The notes: generated from the sequence alone by a model not told the origin. A stretch of 64,000 bases of DNA from Gallaecimonas sp. GXIMD4217 (GCF_038087665.1 NZ_CP149925.1:2046870-2110869); one strand, 5' to 3'. Positions 34,189 to 46,144 are shown, counted from the first letter of the stretch. Made by a program: numbers and translations.

Positions 34189-35307
34189 ATGCAAAAAACT
34201 CTGGGCTCCGCCCTCATCGTGGCCGGCACCACCATAGGCGCCGGCATGCTCGCCCTGCCCCTGGCTTCGGCCCACCTGGGTTTCTTCTACAGCGCCTTGC
34301 TGCTGGTGGCCTGCTGGCTGCTGGCCGCCTTTGCCGCCTGGGTGATGGCGGATCTGTTCGTGGCGGGTGGCAAGGCCCATTCCCTGGACAGCCTGGCCAC
34401 CGAAACCCTGGGCAAGAGCGGCCGCCTGCTCACCGGCGCCTGCATGGGCTTTCTCTACTATGCCCTGATGGCCGCCTACATCAGCGGCGGTGCCAGCCTG
34501 CTGGCGGCCCGCTTCGGCCTGGACGGCCAGCTGGCGGCGCCCCTGTTCACCCTGGCGGTGGCCGCGGTGGTGACCCTGTCCACCCGCAGCGTCGATCTGT
34601 CCAACCGGCTGCTGTTCAGCCTCAAGCTGCTGGTACTGGTGCTGGTGTTCAACCAGCTGATGCCGGACGTGGACAGCCGCCAGCTGCTGCCCCAAGGGGT
34701 GGTGGAGCTGTCCATGCTCACCGCCCTGCCGGTGGTCTTCACCTCCTTCGGCTTCCACGGCGGCATTCCCAGCCTGGTCGGCTACCTGGACGGTGACCGC
34801 CGCAGGCTGCGCCTGGCGCTGATCGCCGGCTCCGCCCTGCCGCTGCTGCTGTACCTGGGCTGGCAGGCCGTCATCTACGGCTCGGTGGGCAGTGGCACCC
34901 TACAGGGCCTGGACGGCTCGGTGGACGCCATGCTCACCGCCGTCGGCGGCGAGTCCGGCCTGGCCAGCCAGGGCCTGAAGCTGTTCGCCGATCTGGCCCT
35001 GGCCACCTCCTTCCTGGGCGTGGCCCTTGGCCTGTTCGACTTCATGGCGGCGGTGACCAGGCGTAGCAACAGCACCTGGGGCCGCTTGCAGACCACCGCC
35101 ATCACCTTTTTGCCACCGCTGCTGGTGGCGCTGTTCTACCCGGACGGCTTCATCGCCGCCCTGGGTTATGCCGCCATCGCCCTGGCCATGCTGGCCCTGG
35201 TGATCCCCGGGCTTATCAGCCACCGGCTGCTGGGCTCCAGGGGCCGCGCCCTGGGCCTGATCGCCTCCGGGGGCCTGGTCATCGCCGCCCAGGTCATGGG
35301 GGCATAA
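34189..35307 (+). CDS. Aromatic amino acid permease (HAAAP family, TyrP/Mtr-like)
   Basis: 372 aa, about 11 transmembrane helices. The N-terminal motif GTTIGAGMLALPLAS is typical of the hydroxy/aromatic amino acid permease family, as is VVFTSFGFHGGIPSLVGY. It would import tyrosine or tryptophan with protons, feeding the degradation genes at 46763-54797; that link is inferred. Divergent from the cupin gene. I do not see a convincing TyrR box in the 190-bp upstream interval. Confidence 0.9.
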   Translation: MQKTLGSALIVAGTTIGAGMLALPLASAHLGFFYSALLLVACWLLAAFAAWVMADLFVAGGKAHSLDSLATETLGKSGRLLTGACMGFLYYALMAAYISGGASLLAARFGLDGQLAAPLFTLAVAAVVTLSTRSVDLSNRLLFSLKLLVLVLVFNQLMPDVDSRQLLPQGVVELSMLTALPVVFTSFGFHGGIPSLVGYLDGDRRRLRLALIAGSALPLLLYLGWQAVIYGSVGSGTLQGLDGSVDAMLTAVGGESGLASQGLKLFADLALATSFLGVALGLFDFMAAVTRRSNSTWGRLQTTAITFLPPLLVALFYPDGFIAALGYAAIALAMLALVIPGLISHRLLGSRGRALGLIASGGLVIAAQVMGA

Positions 35308-35310
35308 AAA

Positions 35311-35335
35311 AACGGCGCCGATGGCGCCGTTCTTG
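35311..35335. terminator. Terminator after the aromatic amino acid permease
   Basis: Stem AACGGCGCC/GGCGCCGTT, preceded by an A-run and followed by TCTTGTTT; located between convergent genes. Confidence 0.85.
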
Positions 35336-35348
35336 TTTGCAATGCCTG

Positions 35349-35894
35349 TTACTGGCTGAGCGGGCGGCGAAAGCGCACCTGGCGCAGCTCGGCGCCTTCA
35401 CGCTGTTCCTCGCGGCGGCAACCGTCCTGCTTGAAGCCGTGCCTGAGCCAGAAGGCGATGCCCTGCTGGTTGTCCTCCAGCACCCACAGCATCACTTCCA
35501 AAAAGCCCTGGGTCACCATGGACTCCATGGCCCTGAGCAGCAGCGCCGCGCCCAGGCCGGAGCCCACCTGATCCGGCTCCAGGTACAGAGCCCGGAGCTC
35601 GGCCGTGGTGCGCCTGTCCACGTCCGGATCGCGGCTGCGGCCGGTGTTGACGAAACCGAGCAGGCGGCCGTCGTCTTCGACCAGCCAGGTCTCGCTCTGG
35701 GGCTGCTTGATGAGGGATTCCACCAGGCTCAGGCGCCCTTCCACTGTCAGCGAGGACAGGTACTCGGCGGGCAGAAACTGGCGGTAGCTTTGTTGCCAAC
35801 TCCGTACCAGCAGGCCGGCGATGGCAGCCGCATCACTGGCTCTGGCACGTCGAAACTTCGGCAAAATGGGCAAGAGGCCTTCCTGAATACACAA
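35349..35894 (-). CDS. GNAT family N-acetyltransferase
   Basis: 181 aa. The opening FRRARASDAAAIAGLLVRSW is a typical GNAT strand-helix; the acetyl-CoA loop is LEPDQVGSGLGAALL and the C-terminal motif is AFWLRHGFKQDG. Substrate unknown. The first ATG gives a short Met-Cys-Ile leader before the conserved part; a later start cannot be excluded. Confidence 0.88.
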   Translation of the reverse strand: MCIQEGLLPILPKFRRARASDAAAIAGLLVRSWQQSYRQFLPAEYLSSLTVEGRLSLVESLIKQPQSETWLVEDDGRLLGFVNTGRSRDPDVDRRTTAELRALYLEPDQVGSGLGAALLLRAMESMVTQGFLEVMLWVLEDNQQGIAFWLRHGFKQDGCRREEQREGAELRQVRFRRPLSQ

Positions 35895-36013
35895 AAACTC
35901 GTCGTTAGTCTTGAAGTTAGCAAACTGCCCCCACCCGGGACAATCCCCCCGGCCGGTCCAGGCATAAAAAAGCGGCCCATCCCTGTGTGAGCCCCGCTTG
36001 CCCGCCAGGGCAC

Positions 36014-36400
36014 TCAGCCCCTGGGATACTGCCTGGGGGTGAGCCAGGCCAGCACCAGAGCGACAAGCAGGAGGCCGGGCACGTCGCCGAGCAGGTTGGC
36101 CCTGTCCAGGGGATCCTGCAGCGCCTGGATCAGCATGATGGCGCCGTGGACCAGGCTCGACCAGACCGTGAACCAGATCAGCCCCAGGTTGGCCAGGGGA
36201 TCCCGGGCCGCCCGCATCAGGAACACCCCCAGGGTGGCATAGATCCCCAGCAGCATCTCCTCGTACTCGCTCTGGCGCGGCTCCCAGGTCCAGGCCGCCG
36301 GCCAGCTCTTCATCAGGATGAAGAGGCCGCAGAGGAAGATGAGGCCGATCACCACCAGGGCGACGCGCAGCAGCTTGAGCCTGAGGGCACTGTCCATCAC
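36014..36400 (-). CDS. DUF6632-like inner-membrane protein
   Basis: 128 aa with four predicted membrane helices. Internal ATLGVFLMRAARDPLANL followed by IWFTVWSSLVHGAIM is a recognisable conserved block of DUF6632-type proteins. Function unknown. GGAGAA before ATG 36400. Confidence 0.65.
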   Translation of the reverse strand: MMDSALRLKLLRVALVVIGLIFLCGLFILMKSWPAAWTWEPRQSEYEEMLLGIYATLGVFLMRAARDPLANLGLIWFTVWSSLVHGAIMLIQALQDPLDRANLLGDVPGLLLVALVLAWLTPRQYPRG

Positions 36401-36451
36401 GGGTTCTCCTGGAAAGCTTTCACAATGAAAAGCTTAGGAGAAGCTACCCGC

Positions 36452-36874
36452 TCAGGCCTGGAAATCCCCCCTGGCCGCCGCCCGGCGCTTCAAGCGCCGG
36501 CTCAGCCACCAGGTCCACAGCGGCAGGCTAAGCAGCTCCGCCAGCGGCTCGCCGACATAGCCCAGCACGCTCAGCTGGGCCTGCCAGTCGGGAAACAGCA
36601 TCATGGCCGGGCCCGGCACCGCCACCATGAAGGCCAGCCAGTTGGGCAGCTCCTCCTCCAGGCGGGCGATGGCATAGGCGGTGGGCACGCTCAGCAGCTG
36701 CATGCCCAGGGTGACCAGCAGCAGGCTCCAAGGCTGGACGGGATCGCCCAGCCAGGCCAGCACCGGGAAACGGGGCACATTGGTGCCCACCAGGTACATG
36801 ATCAGGGTGAGGCCGTACGTATAGACCAGCACCAGGATCAGCATGAAGAAAAGCCGGTAAAGCCAGACGCGCAT
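36452..36874 (-). CDS. Uncharacterised membrane protein downstream of ligA
   Basis: About 140 aa with four membrane segments. I choose ATG 36874, one base after the ligA stop codon, over an upstream Met that overlaps ligA. Polar C-terminal tail RRLKRRAAARGD follows the positive-inside rule. Probably co-transcribed with smc-zipA-ligA or with ligA. Family not recognised. Confidence 0.7.
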   Translation of the reverse strand: MRVWLYRLFFMLILVLVYTYGLTLIMYLVGTNVPRFPVLAWLGDPVQPWSLLLVTLGMQLLSVPTAYAIARLEEELPNWLAFMVAVPGPAMMLFPDWQAQLSVLGYVGEPLAELLSLPLWTWWLSRRLKRRAAARGDFQA

Positions 36875-36875
36875 A

Positions 36876-38948
<2,073 letters not shown>

Positions 38949-39917
38949 TTAGACGGCACTGCCGGCGGCCAGCAGCTGCCGGCGGGTGAATTCGCGGATC
39001 TTGCTCTGGTAATGCTGCACCGTCTGGGTGGAAACCAGGTTACGGTCGCCGTCCAGCACCTGGCAGCCGAATTCCTCGGCCAGCTTCTGGGCGGCGGCCA
39101 GCATCATGGCAAAGGCCTTCATGGCCTCGCCCTCGTTGGGCAGGGTCATGAACAGGGCCACGCCCTGGGTGGAGAACTGCTCCATGTCGTCCAGCTCGAA
39201 GGTGCCGGGATTGACCAGGTTGGCCAGGGAGAACAGCACCGGGCCGCGGCCGTTGGCGTCCTTGTGGCGGTGAAAAATCTTCATCTCGCCGAACTTGAAG
39301 CCCATGGACAGCAGCTCCGGCAGCAGCTCGGCGCCTTCAATGATGCTGTCTTCCCGGGCGATGACGTTGAGCACCAGCACCTCGTCCACCGGCGCCGGCT
39401 CGGCCTGGGGGGCCGGCTGCGGCTCGGCCTCGGGCTGCCCCTCCACGATAACCGGCTCGGGCTGCTCGGCCGGCTCGGGCGCCGCAACGGGCTCGGCGAC
39501 CGGGGCGGGCTCAGGCCTTGCCGGCGGCGGCTCGGCGACGGCCTCGGCCACCTCGGCGACCGCCTCCACGGCCAACTCCGCCTGGACCGGCGCCGGCTTG
39601 GCCGGCTGCTGGGCACGGGGGGCGGGCTCGGCCTTGGGCATGGCCTTGGGCTGTGGCGCGCTCTGCTCCTTGTCCAGGCTCAGGTCCAGCTGCTCCATCT
39701 TGGGCTCGGTGCGGCTGCCGACGGTACGCACCTGGCCGATGCCGTCGTCGTCGAAGCCGCCCTCGTCCTTGGGCTTGGGCTCGGGGGCCACCTTTTTCAT
39801 CGGCTTGGATCTGAGCCTGGCCTGGCCCTGCTGGCGAATGGACCAGAGCCCGTGGGCCAGCAGGCCACCGATGGCCAGAACCCCCAGAACGATAAGAATG
39901 ATTCGCATGCTATCCAT
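38949..39917 (-). CDS. zipA: Cell division protein ZipA
   Basis: 322 aa. N-terminal membrane anchor (MRIILIVLGVLAIGGLLAHG, residues 4-23), a charged segment, a long Pro/Ala/Glu-rich linker (about 70-170) and a C-terminal FtsZ-binding domain (about 185-318) with the typical NVIAREDSIIEGAELL start. Tethers FtsZ polymers to the membrane at the Z ring. Sits between smc and ligA, the conserved order in related gammaproteobacteria. Confidence 0.95.
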   Translation of the reverse strand: MDSMRIILIVLGVLAIGGLLAHGLWSIRQQGQARLRSKPMKKVAPEPKPKDEGGFDDDGIGQVRTVGSRTEPKMEQLDLSLDKEQSAPQPKAMPKAEPAPRAQQPAKPAPVQAELAVEAVAEVAEAVAEPPPARPEPAPVAEPVAAPEPAEQPEPVIVEGQPEAEPQPAPQAEPAPVDEVLVLNVIAREDSIIEGAELLPELLSMGFKFGEMKIFHRHKDANGRGPVLFSLANLVNPGTFELDDMEQFSTQGVALFMTLPNEGEAMKAFAMMLAAAQKLAEEFGCQVLDGDRNLVSTQTVQHYQSKIREFTRRQLLAAGSAV

Positions 39918-39942
39918 GAACGATTCCCATAAGTTTTTATTG

Positions 39943-42900
39943 TCAGCCCGCCTCGGCCAGGGCCACGGCTTCTTCGATATTCACTGCGACTATGCGCGAT
40001 ACGCCGGGTTCATGCATGGTGACCCCGGTCAGCTGATCAGCCATCTCCATGGAGACCTTGTTATGGCTGATGTAGATAAACTGTACCGTCTCGGACATCT
40101 CCCGCACCAGGCGGCAGAAACGCTCCACGTTGGCGTCGTCCAGCGGCGCGTCCACCTCGTCCAGCATACAGAAGGGTGCCGGATTGAGGCGGAAAATGGC
40201 AAACACCAATGATAAGGCGGTCAACGCCTTTTCACCACCGGAGAGCAGGTGGATGGTGCTGTTTCGCTTGCCCGGCGGCCTGGCCATGATGGTCACGCCG
40301 GTATCGAGCAGATCCTCGCCGGTCAGCTCCAGGTAGGCGCTGCCGCCGCCGAAGACCTTGGGGAACAGGTGCTGGAGATCGCCATTGACCTGATCGAAGG
40401 TCTCCTTGAAGCGGGCCTTGGTCTCCCTGTCTATCTTGCGAATGACCGACTCCAGGGTCTCCAGGGCCTCCACCAGATCGCCGTGCTGGGCGTCCAGGTA
40501 CTGCTTGCGCTCCGACTGCTGCTCGAATTCCTCGATGGCGGCCAGGTTGATGGCGCCCAGGCGGCCGATGGCGTTGCCGAGCCGCTCCAGTTCGCGGGTG
40601 AGTCCTTCCTCGCTGTGGGCGTCGCTCAGCCTGGGCAGGAGGTCGTCCAAGGCCTGGTCCAGCTCATCCAGCTGCTCCCTGGCCTGCTCGGCGCGGATCT
40701 TGTGCCCTTCCCCGTCCAGGCGGCGCTTGTCTATCTCGCCCTGCATGGCCTGGACCCTGGCGAAGGCCGCGGCCTGGCCTTCCTCCAGGGCCGCCAGGCG
40801 CTCGTCGAGCTGGGCCAGCTCAGCGTTGATGCGCTCCAGATCCTGCTCCACTTCCCGGTGCTGCTCCAGCCACAGCGCCAGCTGCTCGCGCTGGTCGTTG
40901 CCGGGGTCGTCCAGCATCAGCCGCTCTTCGCGCAGGGCCTGCTGCTGGTCCTGGATCTCCTCCAGCTGCTCCTGGGCCCGGCGGCGGGACTCGGTCAGGC
41001 CGGCCAGGCGGGAGCGGACCCCTTCCAGGCTGATGGCCTGCTGCTGGTAACGGCCGGCCAGTTGCTGCTCCTGGTCGCGAAGCCGTGCCAGCTCGTCCTC
41101 CAGGCCGGACTGGTCGTCCCTGCCCAGCTCCTGCTCTTCCAGCAGCATCAGCCGCTCGTCCAGGGCCAGGCGCTCTTCCTCCAGCAGCTCCAGCTGCAGG
41201 CGCTGCTCGTCCAAGCGCTCCCGGAGCTCGGCCTGCTGCCTGGCCTTGTCCGCCAGCCGCTGCTGCAGGCTCTGGTGCTGGTGCTCCAACAACGACAGGG
41301 CCTGGCGGGCCTCGTGCTGTTGCTGTTCGGCCCGGCGCAGCTGGTCCTGACCCCGAGCCAGGGCCTGCTCGGCCTCGCCCAGGGCGGCATTGGCCTGGGC
41401 CAGGGCCCGCTCGGCTTCTTGCCTGGCTTCGCTCAGGGTCGGCAGCGCCGCCCTGGCGTCATGCAGGGCCTGCACCTGGGCCAGCCAGTTCTGGCCTTCG
41501 GGGCCGGTCAGCACCCAGTTGGGCCCGACCCAGAATCCATCGGGGCAGATAAATGACTGCTGACGCTTAAGCTCATGGCGCCCGGCCAGGGCCTGTTCAC
41601 GGCTCTCGGCCAGGACAATGTCGTTCAGCCAGGGCAGTGGCACCGGGCTTTGGATCTGCCCGGCCAGGGTGCCGGCCTGGGGCGCCTCTCCCTGGCCTGG
41701 CTCCAGCAGCCTCAGGGTGACGGCGGCCTCGCCCAGGCCATCCGGCAGGGTGCCGATCCGCGCCGACAGCCAGCTGCCCAGCACCTGCTCCAGGGCCTGT
41801 TGCCATTGGGGCTCTATCTGGATGGCGTCGAGCAGGCTGGGACTGTCGGCCAGCCCCAGCCCGGCCAGGGCGGCATCCACGTCCTGGTCCCGGGTGAGGC
41901 TTTCGGTCAGGGCCTCCAGGCTCTGGATGCGGGCCTGGCATTCGTCTTCCTGGCGCTGAGCCTGGCGCAGCGCCTCCTGGCGTTGCCGAAGCATCGCCTT
42001 GCGCTCGTCCAGGGCGGCCTGGCATTGAGCCAGGGCCTCGGCGTCCAGCTCCTGCTCCTGCGCTGCCAGGGCCAGGGCCTCGGCGGCCTCGTCCCGCTGT
42101 TCGCCAAGGAGCGCCAGCTCGTCCTGGTCGTCGCCGCCAGCCAGGGCGGCCAGGGCGCTCTGCTGGCGGGCCAGTTCGGCCCGGCCGTGTTCGACCCTGG
42201 TGGCCAGCACCTGCTGCTGGGTGCGGATCTGGCCCTGCTGGCGCTCCTTGTCGAGGGCGGCGCTGCGGGCGGCATTGAGCCTGTCTTCCAGGGCCTGGCG
42301 GCGGTCCCGAACCTCCTGCAGCTGCTCGGCGAGGAGCTCCAGCTCTGGCTGCAGCTCCTCCAGCTGCATGGCCCCTTCCTCCTGGCGCAGCTGGTCCTGG
42401 GCCAGGGTTTCCTTGGCCTGTTCGAAACGCAGCTGCAGGCGCTGGATCTGTTCGTCCAGCTGCTGCTTGCGGCTGCTGGCGTGGGTCAGGCTCTGCTCCA
42501 GGCGGGCGATGTCGGAGCCCAGCCGGTAATAGCGGCTCTGGGCCGCCTCCAGCTCGTCCTTGCGGTCGTGCTGGGCGTCCTTGAGTTCGATGATGGCCTT
42601 GTCGTCGCCCCGGCTCTGGGCGATGAATTTTTCCAGGTCCGTTTCCAGGTCGCGAATTTCGCTTTCGAGCTTCTGCAACGCATCGTTGTGGCGGCGCCAC
42701 CTCAGCGCCGCCAGCAGGCCCTTGTGCTCGCGCTCGCTGGCCTTGTATTCGCGGTAGCGCCTGGCGGCGTCGGCCTGGCGGCGCAGCTTGTCGATCTGCT
42801 TGCCCAGCTCCTCGCGCACGTCATCCAGGCGCTCCAGGTTGTCGCGGGTGTGGCGGATGCGGTTTTCGGTTTCGCGGCGCCGCTCCTTGTACTTGGAGAT

Positions 42901-43407
42901 CCCCGCCGCCTCCTCGATGAAGACCCTCAGCTCCTGGGGCTTGGATTCGATGAGCCGGGAGATCATGCCCTGCTCTATGATGGCGTAGGAGCGCGGCCCG
43001 AGGCCGGTGCCAAGGAAGATGTCGGTGATGTCGCGGCGGCGGCAGCGGCTGCCGTTGAGGAAATACTGGGACTGGCCGTCCCGGGTGACCAGGCGCTTGA
43101 CGGCGATCTCGCCATACTGGTTGTAGGCGCCCTTGGCGGTGCCGTCACTGTTGTCGAAGACCAGCTCGACGCTGGCCTGGGACACCGGCTTGCGGCCGCT
43201 GGAGCCATTGAAGATGACGTCGGTCATGGCGTCGCCGCGCAGGTTCTTGGCACTGGACTCGCCCAGCACCCAGCGCACGGCGTCGATGACGTTGGATTTG
43301 CCACAACCGTTGGGGCCCAGGATCGCCGTCATGGCCTTGGGGAAAGGCACTGTGGTCGGATCCACGAAGGATTTGAATCCGGCCAATTTGATACTCTTGA
43401 GGCGCAT
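39943..43407 (-). CDS. smc: Chromosome segregation protein SMC
   Basis: 1154 aa, full length. Walker A GPNGCGKSN (31-39), coiled coils, a hinge near 500-640 (IGTLPDGLGEAAVTLRLLEPG), then signature LLSGGEKALTALSLVFAIF and Walker B MLDEVDAPLDDANV. Housekeeping condensin that works with ScpAB, which are not in this window. Its presence instead of MukB excludes Enterobacterales, Vibrionales and similar groups. It is a different family branch from the SMC-like defence ATPase at 2178-5855. Confidence 0.97.
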   Translation of the reverse strand: MRLKSIKLAGFKSFVDPTTVPFPKAMTAILGPNGCGKSNVIDAVRWVLGESSAKNLRGDAMTDVIFNGSSGRKPVSQASVELVFDNSDGTAKGAYNQYGEIAVKRLVTRDGQSQYFLNGSRCRRRDITDIFLGTGLGPRSYAIIEQGMISRLIESKPQELRVFIEEAAGISKYKERRRETENRIRHTRDNLERLDDVREELGKQIDKLRRQADAARRYREYKASEREHKGLLAALRWRRHNDALQKLESEIRDLETDLEKFIAQSRGDDKAIIELKDAQHDRKDELEAAQSRYYRLGSDIARLEQSLTHASSRKQQLDEQIQRLQLRFEQAKETLAQDQLRQEEGAMQLEELQPELELLAEQLQEVRDRRQALEDRLNAARSAALDKERQQGQIRTQQQVLATRVEHGRAELARQQSALAALAGGDDQDELALLGEQRDEAAEALALAAQEQELDAEALAQCQAALDERKAMLRQRQEALRQAQRQEDECQARIQSLEALTESLTRDQDVDAALAGLGLADSPSLLDAIQIEPQWQQALEQVLGSWLSARIGTLPDGLGEAAVTLRLLEPGQGEAPQAGTLAGQIQSPVPLPWLNDIVLAESREQALAGRHELKRQQSFICPDGFWVGPNWVLTGPEGQNWLAQVQALHDARAALPTLSEARQEAERALAQANAALGEAEQALARGQDQLRRAEQQQHEARQALSLLEHQHQSLQQRLADKARQQAELRERLDEQRLQLELLEEERLALDERLMLLEEQELGRDDQSGLEDELARLRDQEQQLAGRYQQQAISLEGVRSRLAGLTESRRRAQEQLEEIQDQQQALREERLMLDDPGNDQREQLALWLEQHREVEQDLERINAELAQLDERLAALEEGQAAAFARVQAMQGEIDKRRLDGEGHKIRAEQAREQLDELDQALDDLLPRLSDAHSEEGLTRELERLGNAIGRLGAINLAAIEEFEQQSERKQYLDAQHGDLVEALETLESVIRKIDRETKARFKETFDQVNGDLQHLFPKVFGGGSAYLELTGEDLLDTGVTIMARPPGKRNSTIHLLSGGEKALTALSLVFAIFRLNPAPFCMLDEVDAPLDDANVERFCRLVREMSETVQFIYISHNKVSMEMADQLTGVTMHEPGVSRIVAVNIEEAVALAEAG

Positions 43408-43559
43408 GAACCCTGGCAGTCTCTGATGGTTATGGTTATCGGCAAGGCAGCCCGTGAATCTACCACAAAGCCGCTCGCGTTTTGTAACAAAGCCGCCCTT
43501 TGCCGGCGGCCTTGTCCTTTTTATACTGCGGCCATCACGCTATCGCAATGGAGCTTTCT

Positions 43560-44303
43560 ATGGCAAACCCGGTTTCCGGTGCCCAATACCTGATGCGCGG
43601 CTTTCAACTGATAAGGACCAAGGGCGTGCGCCGCTTCGTTTTCCTGCCGTTGCTGGTCAACCTGCTGCTGTTTGCCACCGCCTTCGGCTATCTGTTCGGT
43701 CAGCTGGACCAGCTGATGGCCTGGGTGGACGACTACCTGCCCGAGTGGCTGAGCTGGCTCAACTACCTGCTCTGGCCGCTGGCGGTGGTCTCCATCCTGG
43801 TGGTGTTCTCCTTCATCTTCAGCGCCGTGGCCAACTGGATAGCGGCGCCCTTCAACGGCATTCTGGCCGAGCGCATGGAACTGCACCTGACCGGCGAGCC
43901 CATGCCGGAGGGCGGCTTTTTGGATCTGGTCAAGGACACCCCCAGGTTGATCGGCCGCGAATGGGCCAAGCTCAAGTACTACCTGCCCAGGGCCATCGGC
44001 TTTTTGATCCTGTTCTTCATCCCGGTGCTGGGCCAGTCGGTGGCGCCGGTGCTGTGGTTCCTGTTCACCGCCTGGATGATGGCCATCCAGTATCTGGACT
44101 ACCCCTTCGACAACCACAAGATCCCCTTCCAGGACATGAAGCTGGCCCTGAAATACCAGCGCGGCGCCAGCTTCAGCTTCGGCGCCCTGACCACCCTGTT
44201 TGCCATGGTGCCCATCGTCAACCTGATCATCATGCCGGTGGCCGTGTGCGGCGCCACCGCCATGTGGGTGGACCGCTTCCGCCCCCACCTGCTGCAACGC
44301 TGA
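43560..44303 (+). CDS. cysZ: Sulfate transporter CysZ
   Basis: 247 aa inner-membrane protein with the CysZ pattern: [20 protein letters not shown], then hydrophobic helices, LDYPFDNHK and a final hydrophobic pair. Mediates sulfate uptake for cysteine synthesis. ATG 43560 is chosen because GGAG lies 6 nt upstream; the earlier in-frame Mets lack this. Divergent from smc, as in relatives. Confidence 0.93.
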   Translation: MANPVSGAQYLMRGFQLIRTKGVRRFVFLPLLVNLLLFATAFGYLFGQLDQLMAWVDDYLPEWLSWLNYLLWPLAVVSILVVFSFIFSAVANWIAAPFNGILAERMELHLTGEPMPEGGFLDLVKDTPRLIGREWAKLKYYLPRAIGFLILFFIPVLGQSVAPVLWFLFTAWMMAIQYLDYPFDNHKIPFQDMKLALKYQRGASFSFGALTTLFAMVPIVNLIIMPVAVCGATAMWVDRFRPHLLQR

Positions 44304-44321
44304 TCATGAAAGTGATGCCCT

Positions 44322-44350
44322 AAAAAAACCGGCCTTGGCCGGTTTTTTTG
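44322..44350. terminator. Bidirectional terminator (cysZ / host-attachment-like gene)
   Basis: Stem AAAAAAACCGGCC/GGCCGGTTTTTTT with TT loop; symmetrical, between convergent stop codons. Confidence 0.92.
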
Positions 44351-44364
44351 TCTCGCGCTGAAAA

Positions 44365-44814
44365 TCAGTGCAGTTCCCAATACTTGGCCGGCAGGTGCCC
44401 GGCTATCTCGTCGCAATCCAGCTGGCCCAGGGCCTTGTCGTATTCCCCGATCACCAGGGCGCGACTGGACGGGGTCAGCTCGTTGCGAAGCTGCCCCAGG
44501 AACTTGGGCGAGGCCACCAGCACCAGCTGTTCATAGGCCTTGCCCTGGCGCTTGGCTTCCAGATACTGGCTGACTTCCTTGGCAAAGCGCATGGCTTCAT
44601 GGGTCTTGGCGCCCTGATCCGAATCGATGCTGTAGCGGGCCATGCCATTGCCATCCCGGGCATGGCCGGGCCTGTCGCTGGTCATCTTGCCTTCATGAAG
44701 CCGGGATTCGGGATGGGCCAGGGCATCCAGCTCCTTGAGGGTGCCCTTGCGGTCGGCGACATCGAAAAACCGGGCTCTGCTGCTGTCGGCCACAACCAAC
44801 CAGGTGTCTTTCAT
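44365..44814 (-). CDS. Host attachment protein family (baeRF-like) protein
   Basis: 149 aa. Starts TWLVVADSSRARFFDV, the hallmark of this family of release-factor-like domains. C-terminal KFLGQLRNEL and ALGQLDCDEIAGHLP also match. The historical name comes from Agrobacterium attachment work; ribosome-associated or stress roles have been proposed. Lone gene with a 280-bp upstream region in which I see no other gene. Confidence 0.85.
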   Translation of the reverse strand: MKDTWLVVADSSRARFFDVADRKGTLKELDALAHPESRLHEGKMTSDRPGHARDGNGMARYSIDSDQGAKTHEAMRFAKEVSQYLEAKRQGKAYEQLVLVASPKFLGQLRNELTPSSRALVIGEYDKALGQLDCDEIAGHLPAKYWELH

Positions 44815-45093
44815 GGCGTTCTCCTACTACTTTCGTGGGGGCTGAATTAAGTATAGTTCAGGGCGCCACTTCCCATTTCACACATAACTTTTTGAATAAA
44901 AAGAATTTTTCATGAGTTCAGGGGGTAATTTACGACCGGTTCGCCGTTTTACACCTCCCCTGCCTGCAATCTCCCCAGGATAGGCAACACTTTGAGGGCA
45001 ATGAACGGCCTGTTCATCTGAAGCCCGGCAATCGCCCAGCCAGGCCGGTTCAAGGGCTCATATCCAACTGCCACGGCATCAAGGAGCCAGACC

Positions 45094-45357
45094 ATGGCAC
45101 TTTTTATCATCGAGCGGGAATTCGCGGAGCAACTGGAACTCGACTCCCAGGCGGTGCGCCAGACCCTGGAGGTCAACGAGGAGATCGGTGTGCAGTGGCT
45201 GTTTTCCTTCCTGAGCGCCGACAAGAAAAAGACCTACTGCCTGTACGAAGCCAAGGATCCGGCGCTGTTGCGCGAGCATGCCCGGGTGCTGGGCATCCCG
45301 GCCGACGTCATCGTCGAGGTTACCCAACTGGAGCCCGAGGCCCTGCTGCAGGGCTAG
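45094..45357 (+). CDS. DUF4242 family small protein
   Basis: 87 aa, ferredoxin-like alpha/beta. Opens ALFIIEREF and contains SADKKKTYCLYEAKD and EHARVLGIPAD, the standard DUF4242 pattern. Some members are called nickel-binding. No signal peptide. Start codon preceded by AAGGAG. Confidence 0.85.
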   Translation: MALFIIEREFAEQLELDSQAVRQTLEVNEEIGVQWLFSFLSADKKKTYCLYEAKDPALLREHARVLGIPADVIVEVTQLEPEALLQG

Positions 45358-45388
45358 TCCTCGCCAATCACAGGAAGGAACGCTCATC

Positions 45389-45499
45389 ATGGATCGGAAA
45401 CATGCCTTTTCCCTAATCACCCTGCTGGCACTGGGCCCGGGCCTGGCCGCCGAGACTTTGCAACAGGGCCGTGGCCAAAGCGGGCTATCTATATTGTGA
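45389..45499 (+). pseudogene. Remnant of a small exported protein gene
   Basis: A 36-codon frame with a good AGGAAGG ribosome site and a complete signal peptide (HAFSLITLLALGPGLAAE) but only about 15 residues after the cleavage site before a TGA. This looks like the 5' end of an exported protein gene truncated or frameshifted; a genuine tiny secreted peptide is possible. It follows the DUF4242 gene by 31 bp. Confidence 0.5.
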
Positions 45500-45574
45500 A
45501 CTTATCGGTCATGCCACGCCGTACCTATTCGGCCTCAGGCTTCAACCTATCACCCCCCTGAGCGAGAGAACATT

Positions 45575-46144
45575 ATGAGCGACGTAAGGATTAGGCCGGC
45601 GACCAAAGAGGACTGCGGCACTATCGCGGCGCTCTATCGTATCTCGTCTGATGGCGTGGCCGACTATATCTGGACACAATCGGCCGGGCCTGGAGAGGAT
45701 ATCCTCGAGGTGGGCCGAAAGCATTATGAGCGCGAAGGCCTGGCCTTTAGCTACGAGAACTGCGTGGTAGTTGAAATCGCAGGGCAGGTCGTCGGCATGC
45801 TCGTCGCCTTCCCGATGCAGGTAGACCCGTCAGAGACACAAAGCGATCCGGTGTTGGCGCCCTACAGCAAGCTAGAGGAAGACAACAGTTACTACATCTG
45901 CGGCATGGCCTTGTTTCCGGCATTTCGCGGCCGGGGCGTGGGAAAGCAATTGCTCGCCCTGGCAGAGCAACATGCGCGAGAGAAGGGCTTCAGCAAGCTC
46001 AGCCTGATCGTGTTCGAGCAGAATACGGGGGCAAAGCGATTGTACGAGAGGTCCGGGTACAGGGAAGTGGCACGCGAGCCGGTCTATCCCCATCCGCTTA
46101 TCCACCATACCGGTGACGCCGTGCTGATGGTAAAGGAGATTTAG
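45575..46144 (+). CDS. GNAT family N-acetyltransferase
   Basis: 189 aa. N-terminal VRIRPATKEDCGTIAALY, acetyl-CoA loop FPAFRGRGVGKQLL and C-terminal NTGAKRLYERSGYREV are all canonical. Similar to acetyltransferases that share the long insert with ICGMAL before the CoA loop. Less GC-rich than its neighbours. Substrate unknown. Confidence 0.9.
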   Translation: MSDVRIRPATKEDCGTIAALYRISSDGVADYIWTQSAGPGEDILEVGRKHYEREGLAFSYENCVVVEIAGQVVGMLVAFPMQVDPSETQSDPVLAPYSKLEEDNSYYICGMALFPAFRGRGVGKQLLALAEQHAREKGFSKLSLIVFEQNTGAKRLYERSGYREVAREPVYPHPLIHHTGDAVLMVKEI

